Part shown: piece after piece, positions 32,657 to 39,271 of the stretch
How positions within the stretch are numbered: the first letter of the stretch is position 1
How the letters are laid out: each line of letters opens with the position of its first letter
DNA from: Verrucomicrobiota bacterium
GTDB lineage: Bacteria; Verrucomicrobiota; Verrucomicrobiia; JABWAM01
DNA: 41,661 nt
Direction of reading: 5' to 3'
Assembly: GCA_016198745.1 (NCBI GenBank)
Contig: JACQHZ010000149.1
Coordinates: 1 to 41,661, forward strand
The notes under the pieces: generated by a model
Databases searched by the model: none
Seen by the model: the letters and a program-made list of their open reading frames with translations, nothing else
Told to the model about the DNA's origin: nothing
Translations under genes and position numbers: made by a program

Positions 32657-34846
32657 TCAGGTGAGCTGATATTTGTGCCGCAGCAATAATTCAGTTCCGT
32701 AGGCCGCCAGCATGACGGCGAAAATCCAGGGTGAATGCCATAGCGGCTTGCGCTCGCGCCGGGTGTTCAATTCCTGTCGGGATTTCAGAAAGGACGGAAT
32801 GAGGTCGCCATCCCTGGACGTCAGATATTGCCCCCCGCTTTCACGCGCCAATTGCTGCAGCAGCGCTTCGTTGAGACCGGCATGTTCAAGCTCGAGATCA
32901 ATCGCCCGGACATCAACAACCTGTTGGGCGAGAATCTCCGCCGGATTGCGCACCGTGAAAACAAACTCGCCCGGCCCGGCGAAACGATAATCCGCCTTCC
33001 CTTCGGTGGCGCCGCCGTTCCATGACAAGGCCGCCTCCGATTCCCGCCCGCCGGAGTCGCGAACGAAAAGGCGCGGCGGCGTTTCGGATTTGACGGCGCG
33101 AATCTTGATGTGCGCCGTGTCGCCGGGCGGATAACGCACGCGGTCCATTTCGATGGCGACGCCCTGGATGCGCCCTCCCAGCCACAGCAGGAGCTGCTGC
33201 CAGAAACGGTCGTAATCGCGCGCTTGCGCGGGCGCCGCCATCCTCCAGCGCCACAGGGCGTCCACGCCAAGAAAAGCAGAACGCCCGGCCCCGATGTTTT
33301 GCGACGTCAGGAGCGGCATCGGTTGGCCTCCGGTTTTCTCCTGCGGATGAACTCCGAGAACGGTGGCGCCCGGTTTTACGCCTTGCACGCGGACAAAGTT
33401 GAGGAAGGTCGGCGGCGGCTGGCTGAGCGGCGCGTTGACATTGGCAGCATCCCGCCAGATTTCACTGGCGAGTCCATCCGCGGTGATCTGCATCGCGCAA
33501 GGGGCGCTCAAAGGCGGTCCGCTTGTTTCCCCGATCGCGACGGGAAGCAATTCCTCGAGCAACGTCCCCCGAAAACGCGCGGCCTGCGTGGAGTTCCCGC
33601 TGAAAAAAAGAATGCCGCCCCCTCGTTTGCGAACCATTTCGAGAAGCGTCTTTTGCGTTTCCGCGTCAAGAAATTCGGGATTCAGATTGGCCAGCACCAG
33701 GACATCGCTGTTCTGTGCGGCGGCGCGCACGGTGGCCAGCGGCGTGTGGTCCAACTGGTCCGGCGCCGCCCCACGCGCCGCCTGACGCAAAAACGACTGG
33801 TTGTTGAGTTGCGTGATGCCTTCGAGAAGGATCGTGGGATTTTCGCTGACCGCCTGACGCAGGAAGCGATATTCCCAATCCACGCCGCCCTGAACGTAAA
33901 GGACCCGCAACGCATCCCGGTTTTTGGCGCGCACCGGGGCGCTGAGATGGCTGAGCTCGGTTTTCCTCGCGCCATCCAGAAGGCGGATGGTGTAAAGGGA
34001 AAGACCGATCGCCTCGGCTTTGACAGGAAACTCGGCGCGTGCCGTGCCATCGCCGCCGTGGCGAATGGTCTGGCGCGCGAGTTCCTTTCCGTCACGTTCC
34101 AGCGCCGCCACGAAGTCCGACGCGGTCGCGCAGCGCAATCGCAGATCGGCCTGAATTTCAAAGGACTGATTCAAGGAAACCTGTTGAGGCGCAAGAACGC
34201 GCTCGATTCTTGCCAGCGGCGGAGGTTGAACGGTTCCGTCCGGGACGATGGGAAAGACGCGGACGGAATGCGCGCGCAAGACCGAGATGGCATCGGCGGC
34301 ATGAGTTTCGGTGGTGTCCTCGCCATCCGTCAGGAGAAAGAGCGCGGTGGCCGTGCTCGGATCGGTCTGTTTTTCCGCCGCTTCGCGCAGGTGCCGCAAG
34401 ACGAGGCTTTGGTCGTCCTTGGGCGCGAGATTCTCCTGCCACGGACGCAGTTGCGAGCCGAACGCCAACCAGTCCGCTTGTTTGACCTGCGTCTTTTCCA
34501 GAACCGCGTGAAGTTGCCGGGTGATTTCCTTCAAGCCCTGCCAGCGATCAACGCCCTGCTCGCCGGCCAGCCCCATGCTGGCCGAGACGTCCACCATCAC
34601 CATCACGCGCGGCGGAATGGATTGTTCCGTGCGCGTCACTGTTTGAAGGACGGGGTCCCAGATGCACCAGAGCAGCAGAAACGACCATGTGGCGCGCAGC
34701 GCGAGCAGCGGCGCGCGCCGTTTCCACGGAATCGGCGCCAGCATCCAGCGATAAACCTGCCACAACAAAACGCCCGCGAGCGCCGCGGCGACCGCAAGAT
34801 GCCCCCACGACCAGCCGTGCCCAAAAATAATTTCAGTGGTCATCAT
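32657..34846 (-). CDS. VWA-domain membrane protein, BatA/aerotolerance-like
   Basis: The 729-residue protein has two N-terminal transmembrane segments (about residues 15-35 and 45-65) and one C-terminal segment (about 710-725). The VWA domain begins at VMVMVDVSASMG with the MIDAS residues D86, S88 and S90, and includes L-F-L-L-T-D-G-E-D-T-T. After this come a Ca2+-independent beta domain and a glutamine-amidotransferase-like fold (V-L-V-L-A-N-L-N and R-K-R-G-G-G-I-L-F-F-S-G). This architecture is frequent in verrucomicrobia and planctomycetes next to MoxR-type ATPases, which are not seen here. It is convergent with the metallopeptidase gene. Function is unknown. Confidence 0.78.
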   Translation of the reverse strand: MMTTEIIFGHGWSWGHLAVAAALAGVLLWQVYRWMLAPIPWKRRAPLLALRATWSFLLLWCIWDPVLQTVTRTEQSIPPRVMVMVDVSASMGLAGEQGVDRWQGLKEITRQLHAVLEKTQVKQADWLAFGSQLRPWQENLAPKDDQSLVLRHLREAAEKQTDPSTATALFLLTDGEDTTETHAADAISVLRAHSVRVFPIVPDGTVQPPPLARIERVLAPQQVSLNQSFEIQADLRLRCATASDFVAALERDGKELARQTIRHGGDGTARAEFPVKAEAIGLSLYTIRLLDGARKTELSHLSAPVRAKNRDALRVLYVQGGVDWEYRFLRQAVSENPTILLEGITQLNNQSFLRQAARGAAPDQLDHTPLATVRAAAQNSDVLVLANLNPEFLDAETQKTLLEMVRKRGGGILFFSGNSTQAARFRGTLLEELLPVAIGETSGPPLSAPCAMQITADGLASEIWRDAANVNAPLSQPPPTFLNFVRVQGVKPGATVLGVHPQEKTGGQPMPLLTSQNIGAGRSAFLGVDALWRWRMAAPAQARDYDRFWQQLLLWLGGRIQGVAIEMDRVRYPPGDTAHIKIRAVKSETPPRLFVRDSGGRESEAALSWNGGATEGKADYRFAGPGEFVFTVRNPAEILAQQVVDVRAIDLELEHAGLNEALLQQLARESGGQYLTSRDGDLIPSFLKSRQELNTRRERKPLWHSPWIFAVMLAAYGTELLLRHKYQLT

Positions 34847-35020
34847 GGGGCCGGTCGTGCGCGCCAGAAGTTTGTATCAAAAGATTTTGCGGGAGTCACA
34901 GATTTTTCAACTGCCCAAGAACCAAGTCCCGTCGCCCCGCCGGACTGACCGTGAAGGGTTCCGCACCGCAGGCGCGCTTTCCCGTTTTCAGGAGCGCCGC
35001 GATCCGCCATCCTGCCCGGC

Positions 35021-35155
35021 ATGCGCGTGATCATCCATCGCGGTGCGCAACAGATTGGCGGCAACTGTGTCGAGATCGCGACCGCCACCACCCGCATCCT
35101 GCTTGACCTCGGCCTGCCGTTGCCGCCGCCCGAAGCGGTCGAGCGCGCGCCACGG
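35021..35155 (+). pseudogene. N-terminal relic of an MBL-fold RNase-J-like gene
   Basis: An ATG at 35021 begins M-R-V-I-I-H-R-G-A-Q-Q-I-G-G-N-C-V-E-I-A, the same opening as the intact MBL-fold gene at 39272-40564 (M-R-L-T-I-H-R-G-T-R-Q-I-G-G-S-C-V-E). Similarity ends after L-L-D-L-G-L-P-L-P, about 45 residues, and the frame continues into an antisense C39 relic. All metal-binding residues are missing. It is a separate homologue and not a recent copy. Confidence 0.7.
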
Positions 35156-35157
35156 TG

Positions 35158-35238
35158 TCAATACGCCAGAATCATGGACGCGCACTGCGGGCCGCACGAA
35201 AAGCCGTCCAACTGCAACGACCGCGAAAACCGCTTCAT
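35158..35238 (-). pseudogene. N-terminal relic of a C39-like peptidase gene
   Basis: Beginning at an ATG that overlaps the antitoxin stop by 4 bp, 26 residues read M-K-R-F-S-R-S-L-Q-L-D-G-F-S-C-G-P-Q-C-A and onward to a stop. The intact C39-like gene at 40699-41202 has F-S-R-S-L-Q-W-D-D-Y-S-C-G-A-Q-C-A-F-M-I-L-A-Y at the same place. The catalytic Cys is kept but the His-bearing half is gone. Confidence 0.7.
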
Positions 35239-35564
35239 GCTGGTTGCAGCCGACGCTTGGATGGCACAAAGCGAATCTCCACGCGCCGTTCCACAGCGGC
35301 GGCAATTCGATGGAGCATGGCGAGCGAGTGCCCTTCGTAATCGGCATCCTCCAACCGAGAAATCACCGATTGCGTTGTGCCGACGCGCTGCGCAAGCTCG
35401 GCTTGAGAAAGACCGGCTTTGCTGCGCAGATGGTGAATTTTATGGGCCACCTCGCGGCTGGCCAATTCCTCCTCAAACATGCGCTGCAAATTCGCGTTTT
35501 TGCCGGTCATGTGGTCGAGGATTTTGAGAGCGTCCGTGGTCGTTTTGATCTTAGGCATCTTCAA
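35235..35564 (-). CDS. higA: HigA-type antitoxin, XRE helix-turn-helix
   Basis: The 109-residue protein has an XRE-type helix-turn-helix at about residues 45-100: HHLRSKAGLSQAELAQRVG, then T-T-Q-S-V-I-S-R-L-E-D and the final helix ending in A-A-A-V-E-R-R-V. An N-terminal arm of about 35 residues (T-T-D-A-L-K-I-L-D-H-M-T) would contact the toxin. It follows the toxin gene with a 14-bp overlap, the toxin-first order typical of HigBA. The antitoxin would repress the operon and neutralise the toxin. Its stop overlaps the start of the C39 relic. Confidence 0.88.
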   Translation of the reverse strand: MKMPKIKTTTDALKILDHMTGKNANLQRMFEEELASREVAHKIHHLRSKAGLSQAELAQRVGTTQSVISRLEDADYEGHSLAMLHRIAAAVERRVEIRFVPSKRRLQPA

Positions 35565-35940
35565 TTTCTCCTTTGAAAATATGGGCGGCAGGGTTGGCGG
35601 TAAAGGCGATTTTGCGGATGATGGCGCGTTTGATTTCGGCGGGTGGTATTATATCCTCCTTCGTGCAACCGTGAGCAACGACGGAAACTGTCTGCGCGTG
35701 GAAAAAGTAAAGCAGGCGGTAGTTGACCGAACCCATGCGAATACGCAATTCATGGATTCCATCTCGGAGAAAATCAGTCTCGGGACGACGCAGTTCATGG
35801 CCCAGCAGGGCAAGGCGCGCGATGGCAGCCCGGCATTTGATAAAAGCTTTCGCATTGGTTTGTCGTAATTCTTTCAGCCAGTCCACCACAGGGGCATCGT
35901 CATCCTTTTCTTGGTAAAAGACAACGTGGCTTGATGGCAT
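35551..35940 (-). CDS. higB: HigB-type toxin, phage Gp49-like
   Basis: The 129-residue protein fits the HigB/Gp49 family. It contains P-V-V-D-W-L-K-E-L near the start, L-L-G-H-E-L-R-R-P-E-T-D-F-L-R-D-G-I-H-E-L-R-I-R in the middle, and Y-R-L-L-Y-F-F-H-A-Q-T followed by V-A-H-G-C-T-K-E in the C-terminal half. These proteins cleave ribosome-bound mRNA. The gene is intact and overlaps higA, so the module is probably active. No operator was recognised in the 300 bp upstream. Confidence 0.88.
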   Translation of the reverse strand: MPSSHVVFYQEKDDDAPVVDWLKELRQTNAKAFIKCRAAIARLALLGHELRRPETDFLRDGIHELRIRMGSVNYRLLYFFHAQTVSVVAHGCTKEDIIPPAEIKRAIIRKIAFTANPAAHIFKGEIEDA

Positions 35941-36076
35941 AAAAGGGTCATATCCTATATCGCATTTTTGCGATAGCTGATCAAGGTGTTTTTACAGAAG
36001 TTCTCATTTTGGCGGGGCGTGGACTCCACAAAGGGCAATCCTACCCCCCACCACGTGGTACGTGGCAAGCCTTGCT

Positions 36077-36125
36077 CCTCCCCCGCAAGGGGGGAGGAAA
36101 TCCCTTCCCCCCTTGCGGGGGAAGG
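36077..36125. repeat. Pair of inverted GC-rich hairpins
   Basis: CCTCCCCC pairs with GGGGGAGG (36077-36084 and 36090-36097), and CCTTCCCCC with GGGGGAAGG (36103-36111 and 36117-36125). Each hairpin is nearly the reverse complement of the other, so the two can also form one longer stem. This word pattern is a familiar intergenic repeat in many bacteria. It is probably repetitive; copy number in this genome is unknown. Confidence 0.6.
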
Positions 36126-36231
36126 TTAGGATGGGGGGCTGATAACCGCGCGCGCCCCGGTGGTTTTGAACCTCATAATTAGAATTGCTGGGTATTTTTA
36201 TCGCCCGCCGGGACGATTTCGGCCTCTGGGC

Positions 36232-36264
36232 GGATATTTCACACTCGCGGAGTGTGAAATATCC
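36232..36264. terminator. 15-bp perfect stem-loop directly after the AAA+ gene
   Basis: GGATATTTCACACTC (36232-36246) and GAGTGTGAAATATCC (36250-36264) are exact reverse complements with a 3-nt loop GCG. The hairpin starts 3 bp after the stop of the minus-strand AAA+ gene. There is no U-tract, so it may be a repeat or an mRNA 3' stabiliser. Confidence 0.55.
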
Positions 36265-36267
36265 GGG

Positions 36268-37359
36268 TTATGCAGCCTTTGATTCCACGAGGGGTTGGAA
36301 GCCGATGGCGCGGGGGGCGTCAATGCCGGTTGTTGCGGATTGCCCCGCGTAGATCTCGGCCAGGGAGTAGTCTTCCTGCGGGGGAACTCGGATCCCCTTG
36401 TGCCGGGCCAGGGCCATCCCCTCGGCTCGGGTCAGCCGCCTGAATTCGTGGTGCGCCAGCAGCCGCCCGCGGCGCGTGACGGCGGCATCCAACTGGTCAA
36501 TCGGACAGTTGACCGTGCAAATCAATTGGGCGCGAACGCACTCGCCCAAGAGTCCATCGGCAAGGTTCAGCAGATTCGCCACCTCCGCGCGATTGTCCTG
36601 GCCTCGTCTCATCACGAGATTTTCAGCATCTTCCAGAATGACCAGCACTTTGTGCCGGGGATGTTCTTCCTGTTGCTGCAACCAGTATCGGGTCATGGAC
36701 GGCGAACTCAGCAGGTCAAAGTGGGCGTTTGGAATGTAAAAAGTCCGATGCGTTCGTCGAAGCCGCCAGATCAAATGCCGGAGAAAATAGGTTTTCCCCG
36801 TTCCAGGTTCTCCCCGCAGGAGGAATAGGCCGGTTGCTTTCTTGCAAAGGCGTTGTTCAAGGTCGGCCGCCCACTGCGGAAATTCATCGCCATAGTGCAG
36901 CGCCAACTGCTCATTGTCGCTGAGCCATTGGGATCGAATCCAAACCGAAGTCGTGGCAAAGTACGACCGCTCCGACTTGCTTTTCGTGAGCATGAAAAAA
37001 GCCGGTTTTTCACGCCTGGGTCTTGCTCCGTACTGTTCACACAGTTGCAGCAGCCTTTGATGCGCGGCATCGTGAGTGCGGGCATAAACACGGACATGGC
37101 CGTGTCCCGCTTCATAATACTTCGAATCAATCGCCACCCAGATGTCATCCTCCAATCGCAGGGCAATGTTCGACCACTTCGGTCGCCGCCGATCACGCAG
37201 GTAACGGCTGTGAGAATAAATGCAGGCGTGCTTGAAGGCTGCAACCATTTTGACGATCTGCCAACGGCCAAAGGCCTCGGCCACGTGGTAAATTTGCCCG
37301 CGCAAGTGCTCTTGAATCGGGTCCAGAGAATAAGCTTCCGAGTCCAGGGTAACGCTCAT
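36268..37359 (-). CDS. AAA+ ATPase with a DUF5925-like N-terminal region
   Basis: The 363-residue protein has a Walker A motif G183-E-P-G-T-G-K-T190, Walker B V-L-V-I-L-E-D-A-E (about 238-246), a sensor-1 Asn N284 (C-T-V-N-C-P) and a likely arginine finger R296/R297 (V-T-R-R-G-R). The N-terminal 170 residues are of unknown function and contain V-A-I-D-S-K-Y-Y and V-R-V-Y-A-R-T. An AAGGA 7 nt upstream of the ATG supports the start at 37359. Such ATPases unfold or remodel a partner; the partner is not visible here. The start lies inside the reading frame of a truncated lipoprotein gene on the same strand. Confidence 0.85.
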   Translation of the reverse strand: MSVTLDSEAYSLDPIQEHLRGQIYHVAEAFGRWQIVKMVAAFKHACIYSHSRYLRDRRRPKWSNIALRLEDDIWVAIDSKYYEAGHGHVRVYARTHDAAHQRLLQLCEQYGARPRREKPAFFMLTKSKSERSYFATTSVWIRSQWLSDNEQLALHYGDEFPQWAADLEQRLCKKATGLFLLRGEPGTGKTYFLRHLIWRLRRTHRTFYIPNAHFDLLSSPSMTRYWLQQQEEHPRHKVLVILEDAENLVMRRGQDNRAEVANLLNLADGLLGECVRAQLICTVNCPIDQLDAAVTRRGRLLAHHEFRRLTRAEGMALARHKGIRVPPQEDYSLAEIYAGQSATTGIDAPRAIGFQPLVESKAA

Positions 37360-37687
37360 GAGAATTCCTTTTGCATAACAGTTTGATTGCCTTTTCGATG
37401 ATCGGATTTTCCGCTGCGACCTTTTTCCATTCGCTGTATTTCAACGATGGATAGCCGCTGCCGGCCATCGCCGCAGGGGAAGTGCCCGTCTCATTGGCGG
37501 CGATGGGGATCAGGAGTTGGTCGCGCAGCAGCCCGTCGCACACTTCCAGAGTGAGTTTCTGAACGTCCGGATCACCGGGTGAAGGCGCGCTGCGACCGCA
37601 TGCGCTCAGAATGAAGCACACTGCGAGGGCCGCGATTGCATTGCAGATGGTTTGTTGTGGGTTTTTCATGGGGGTCAGATGTTTCAT
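37193..37687 (-). CDS. Truncated lipoprotein overlapping the AAA+ gene
   Basis: From the Met at 37687 (M-K-H-L-T-P-M-K-N-P) a signal peptide leads to the lipobox L-S-A-C (AVCFILSAC). About 60 residues of mature protein follow, D-V-Q-K-L-T-L-E-V-C-D-G-L-L-R, S-L-K-Y-S-E-W-K-K-V-A-A-E-N-P and I-E-K-A-I-K-L-L. Beyond this the frame runs into the start of the AAA+ gene for about 55 residues that look non-native. It seems to be the front half of a lipoprotein whose end was lost when the AAA+ gene was placed behind it. It could also be an intact short protein with an overlapping tail; the Met at 37669 is an alternative start. Confidence 0.5.
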   Translation of the reverse strand: MKHLTPMKNPQQTICNAIAALAVCFILSACGRSAPSPGDPDVQKLTLEVCDGLLRDQLLIPIAANETGTSPAAMAGSGYPSLKYSEWKKVAAENPIIEKAIKLLCKRNSHERYPGLGSLFSGPDSRALARANLPRGRGLWPLADRQNGCSLQARLHLFSQPLPA

Positions 37688-37824
37688 GGTTTGTTTGGAT
37701 GTGTTTGCCTGCCTGATCCATACGCAGACAAAGTGGATTTTGATGAGGAAAAGGCGGCGCACCCTCGTAAAACATGCGCAAAAATGTGATTTACAATTCA
37801 AAAGTAAGCGGACATGCTGCGCGG

Positions 37825-38589
37825 ATGACGATTGGGATAAATGACGGGCGGAAGCTGTCTCACGGGGAACTGGAACGGGTCCGGCTCCAGGCAATCCGTC
37901 GGGTGCTTGCCGGTGAAAGCCCGGAGACGGTGATTCGCGAGATCGGTTTCAGCCGGGGCCGGATTTATGAATGGCTGGCCCGATACCGCGAGAAAGGCGA
38001 GGAGGGGTTGAAAGCCCGGCCGCTGGCGGGTCGTCCGAGGGCGTTGACCGATGCGCGCGAGCGTTGGTTGGTGAAGTCGTTGATGCGCAAGACCCCGCGC
38101 GCCTTGGGAACGGACACCTGGCTCTGGAGTCCCCCGGTCATCCGTGAGGTCGTGGCGCGGCGATTCGGGATCAAGCCCAGCCTCTCCACCGTCAACCGCT
38201 GGCTGGAGGCGATGCTGCTGGACGTCCGTCCGCGTCGGCTGGCATCATGGCGCGAGACCGGATGGTATCGGCGGGATTACGCCGCCATCCGCGGCATGGC
38301 GCGCCACTGCAAAGCGCAGATTCTCCTGGGCTGGGAAAGACGCTGGGCGGATTGCCGGCTGCTGACGGTCGCCACGCTCAAGGGAAGACGCCGCTTCATG
38401 CTCGTGCAGGACGAAGTGACGCCGCCCCGGTTCATCGAGTTCCTGCGGCGATTGCTCCGCGAATCGCCCCGCCCAATCTTCCTGATCCTGACCGGCAACC
38501 CGGTTCATCGCTCGCCGGAAGTCACGTGCTTTGCGAACAACGCCGCCGGGAAGATCAGGCTCTTTTTCCTGCCGGAAGGGAAGGGTTGA
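37825..38589 (+). pseudogene. IS630-family transposase lacking catalytic residues and C-terminus
   Basis: The Met at 37825 starts 254 residues. The N-terminal helix-turn-helix (ETVIREIGFSRGRIYEWLAR, then E-G-L-K-A-R-P-L-A-G-R-P) and a second winged HTH (PVIREVVARRFGIKPSLSTV) match IS630-type proteins. The DDE domain is damaged: no first Asp is recognisable, the second motif reads F-L-I-L-T-G-N-P-V-H-R-S where an Asp (D-G-H-P-V-H) is usual, and the protein stops at L-F-F-L-P-E-G-K-G, before the P-E-L-N-P-x-E motif. It cannot be an active transposase. A regulatory role of the intact DNA-binding part is possible but not shown. Confidence 0.75.
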
Positions 38590-38707
38590 GAGGCTGGTCC
38601 TCGCAAAGTTACATTGCGTCTCGGAAAAATCACCTGTTCGAGCGAGCGACCAGACAGTGAACAAACTCCAGATGTCCAACCCGCCATCCGGAGTCTTACA
38701 AAAATTG

Positions 38708-38723
38708 TGTGACACGTGTCACA
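38708..38723. promoter_or_regulatory. Perfect palindrome TGTGACACGTGTCACA, CRP-box-like
   Basis: The 16-bp sequence TGTGACACGTGTCACA is exactly self-complementary and fits TGTGA-N6-TCACA, the consensus of Crp/Fnr-type sites. No gene start lies close downstream, so a role as operator is not supported by context; it may also be a relic of the mobile element to its left. Confidence 0.4.
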
Positions 38724-38958
38724 GATTTGTTGGAAGGCTGATGAGGAAATGTTGATGAAGTGCGACGGGGGCGCCGGGTTGCTTTCAGATGCTCACTCGA
38801 AAATGCCATGGCTGGCCCCTTGACGCAGCCTTTCTCCGCGTTCAACGGCGGCATTCAGACGATCAGATTGGAGCCGGGAGGTTGCGCGCTTATCTTGGGA
38901 CGAACCCTTTCATGTGCCGAGGATTTCATCTGGATCACAGCCATCCTACAATTTGTAC

Positions 38959-38983
38959 AAAAGGGAGTTTTTCGCTCCCTTTT
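38959..38983. terminator. Terminator-like hairpin AAAAGGGAG / CTCCCTTTT
   Basis: AAAAGGGAG (38959-38967) pairs with CTCCCTTTT (38975-38983) around a TTTTTCG loop. The outer A/T pairs provide a short U-run on either strand, which would suit a bidirectional intrinsic terminator. The transcript it would end is unclear. Confidence 0.55.
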
Positions 38984-39035
38984 CAGAGAAGATGTTCGCT
39001 TGATCTGTAAATGTGAGTTTATGAATTTTGGTTTC

Positions 39036-39215
39036 GGGGAGCACACGCGGCCCGCGTGTTGTGCGCGGCGGAAGTGGCAGGGAGAAAGGGAGTCGGGGTG
39101 TCTCGCCAACCATCCTCCCTCTGGAAAATCGGCGAACCGCCGATTTTGAACATCCCGCTTGGAGCGGGACAGGCGCCTGCCACCGCCACGAGCGGTGGAG
39201 CCGCGTGTGCTCCCC
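39036..39215. repeat. 180-bp element with 16-bp perfect terminal inverted repeats and internal hairpins
   Basis: GGGGAGCACACGCGGC (39036-39051) and its exact reverse complement (39200-39215) bound the element. Inside are ACACGCG/CGCGTGT (from 39043), AAAATCGGCG/CGCCGATTTT (39125-39134 and 39138-39147), TCCCGCT/AGCGGGA (39153-39159 and 39163-39169), the palindrome CAGGCGCCTG (39170-39179) and CACCGC/GCGGTG (39181-39186 and 39192-39197). There is no coding frame. It is best described as a MITE-like or structured intergenic repeat; whether it is multi-copy is unknown. Confidence 0.7.
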
Positions 39216-39271
39216 ATCCCTTTATCCATTTTCTATGGGACGCTTCTGGATTCCTTTCTGTGATGATCTTT

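Larger units (their letters stand above)
35941..36267. other. Gene-free spacer with several hairpins
   Basis: No frame here looks like a protein. The spacer holds two G/C-rich mirror-like hairpins (36077-36125) and a 15-bp perfect stem (36232-36264), which are listed separately. Upstream of the HigB start an AT-rich stretch (35941-35995) may carry the HigBA promoter. Confidence 0.5.
38590..39271. other. 682-bp gene-free region with a palindrome, a terminator-like hairpin and a structured element
   Basis: No convincing protein-coding frame exists here, although one open frame of 129 codons crosses it. The region contains the palindrome at 38708-38723, the hairpin at 38959-38983 and the 180-bp inverted-repeat element at 39036-39215. 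It separates the IS630 relic from the convergent MBL-fold gene. Confidence 0.5.

Noticed and set aside
33110-34948. 612-codon plus-strand open frame
   Set aside because: It is antisense to the VWA gene, whose MIDAS motif and membrane helices are convincing.
38760-39149. 129-codon open frame in the gene-free region
   Set aside because: It crosses a hairpin and the start of the inverted-repeat element, has biased composition and has no recognisable motif.
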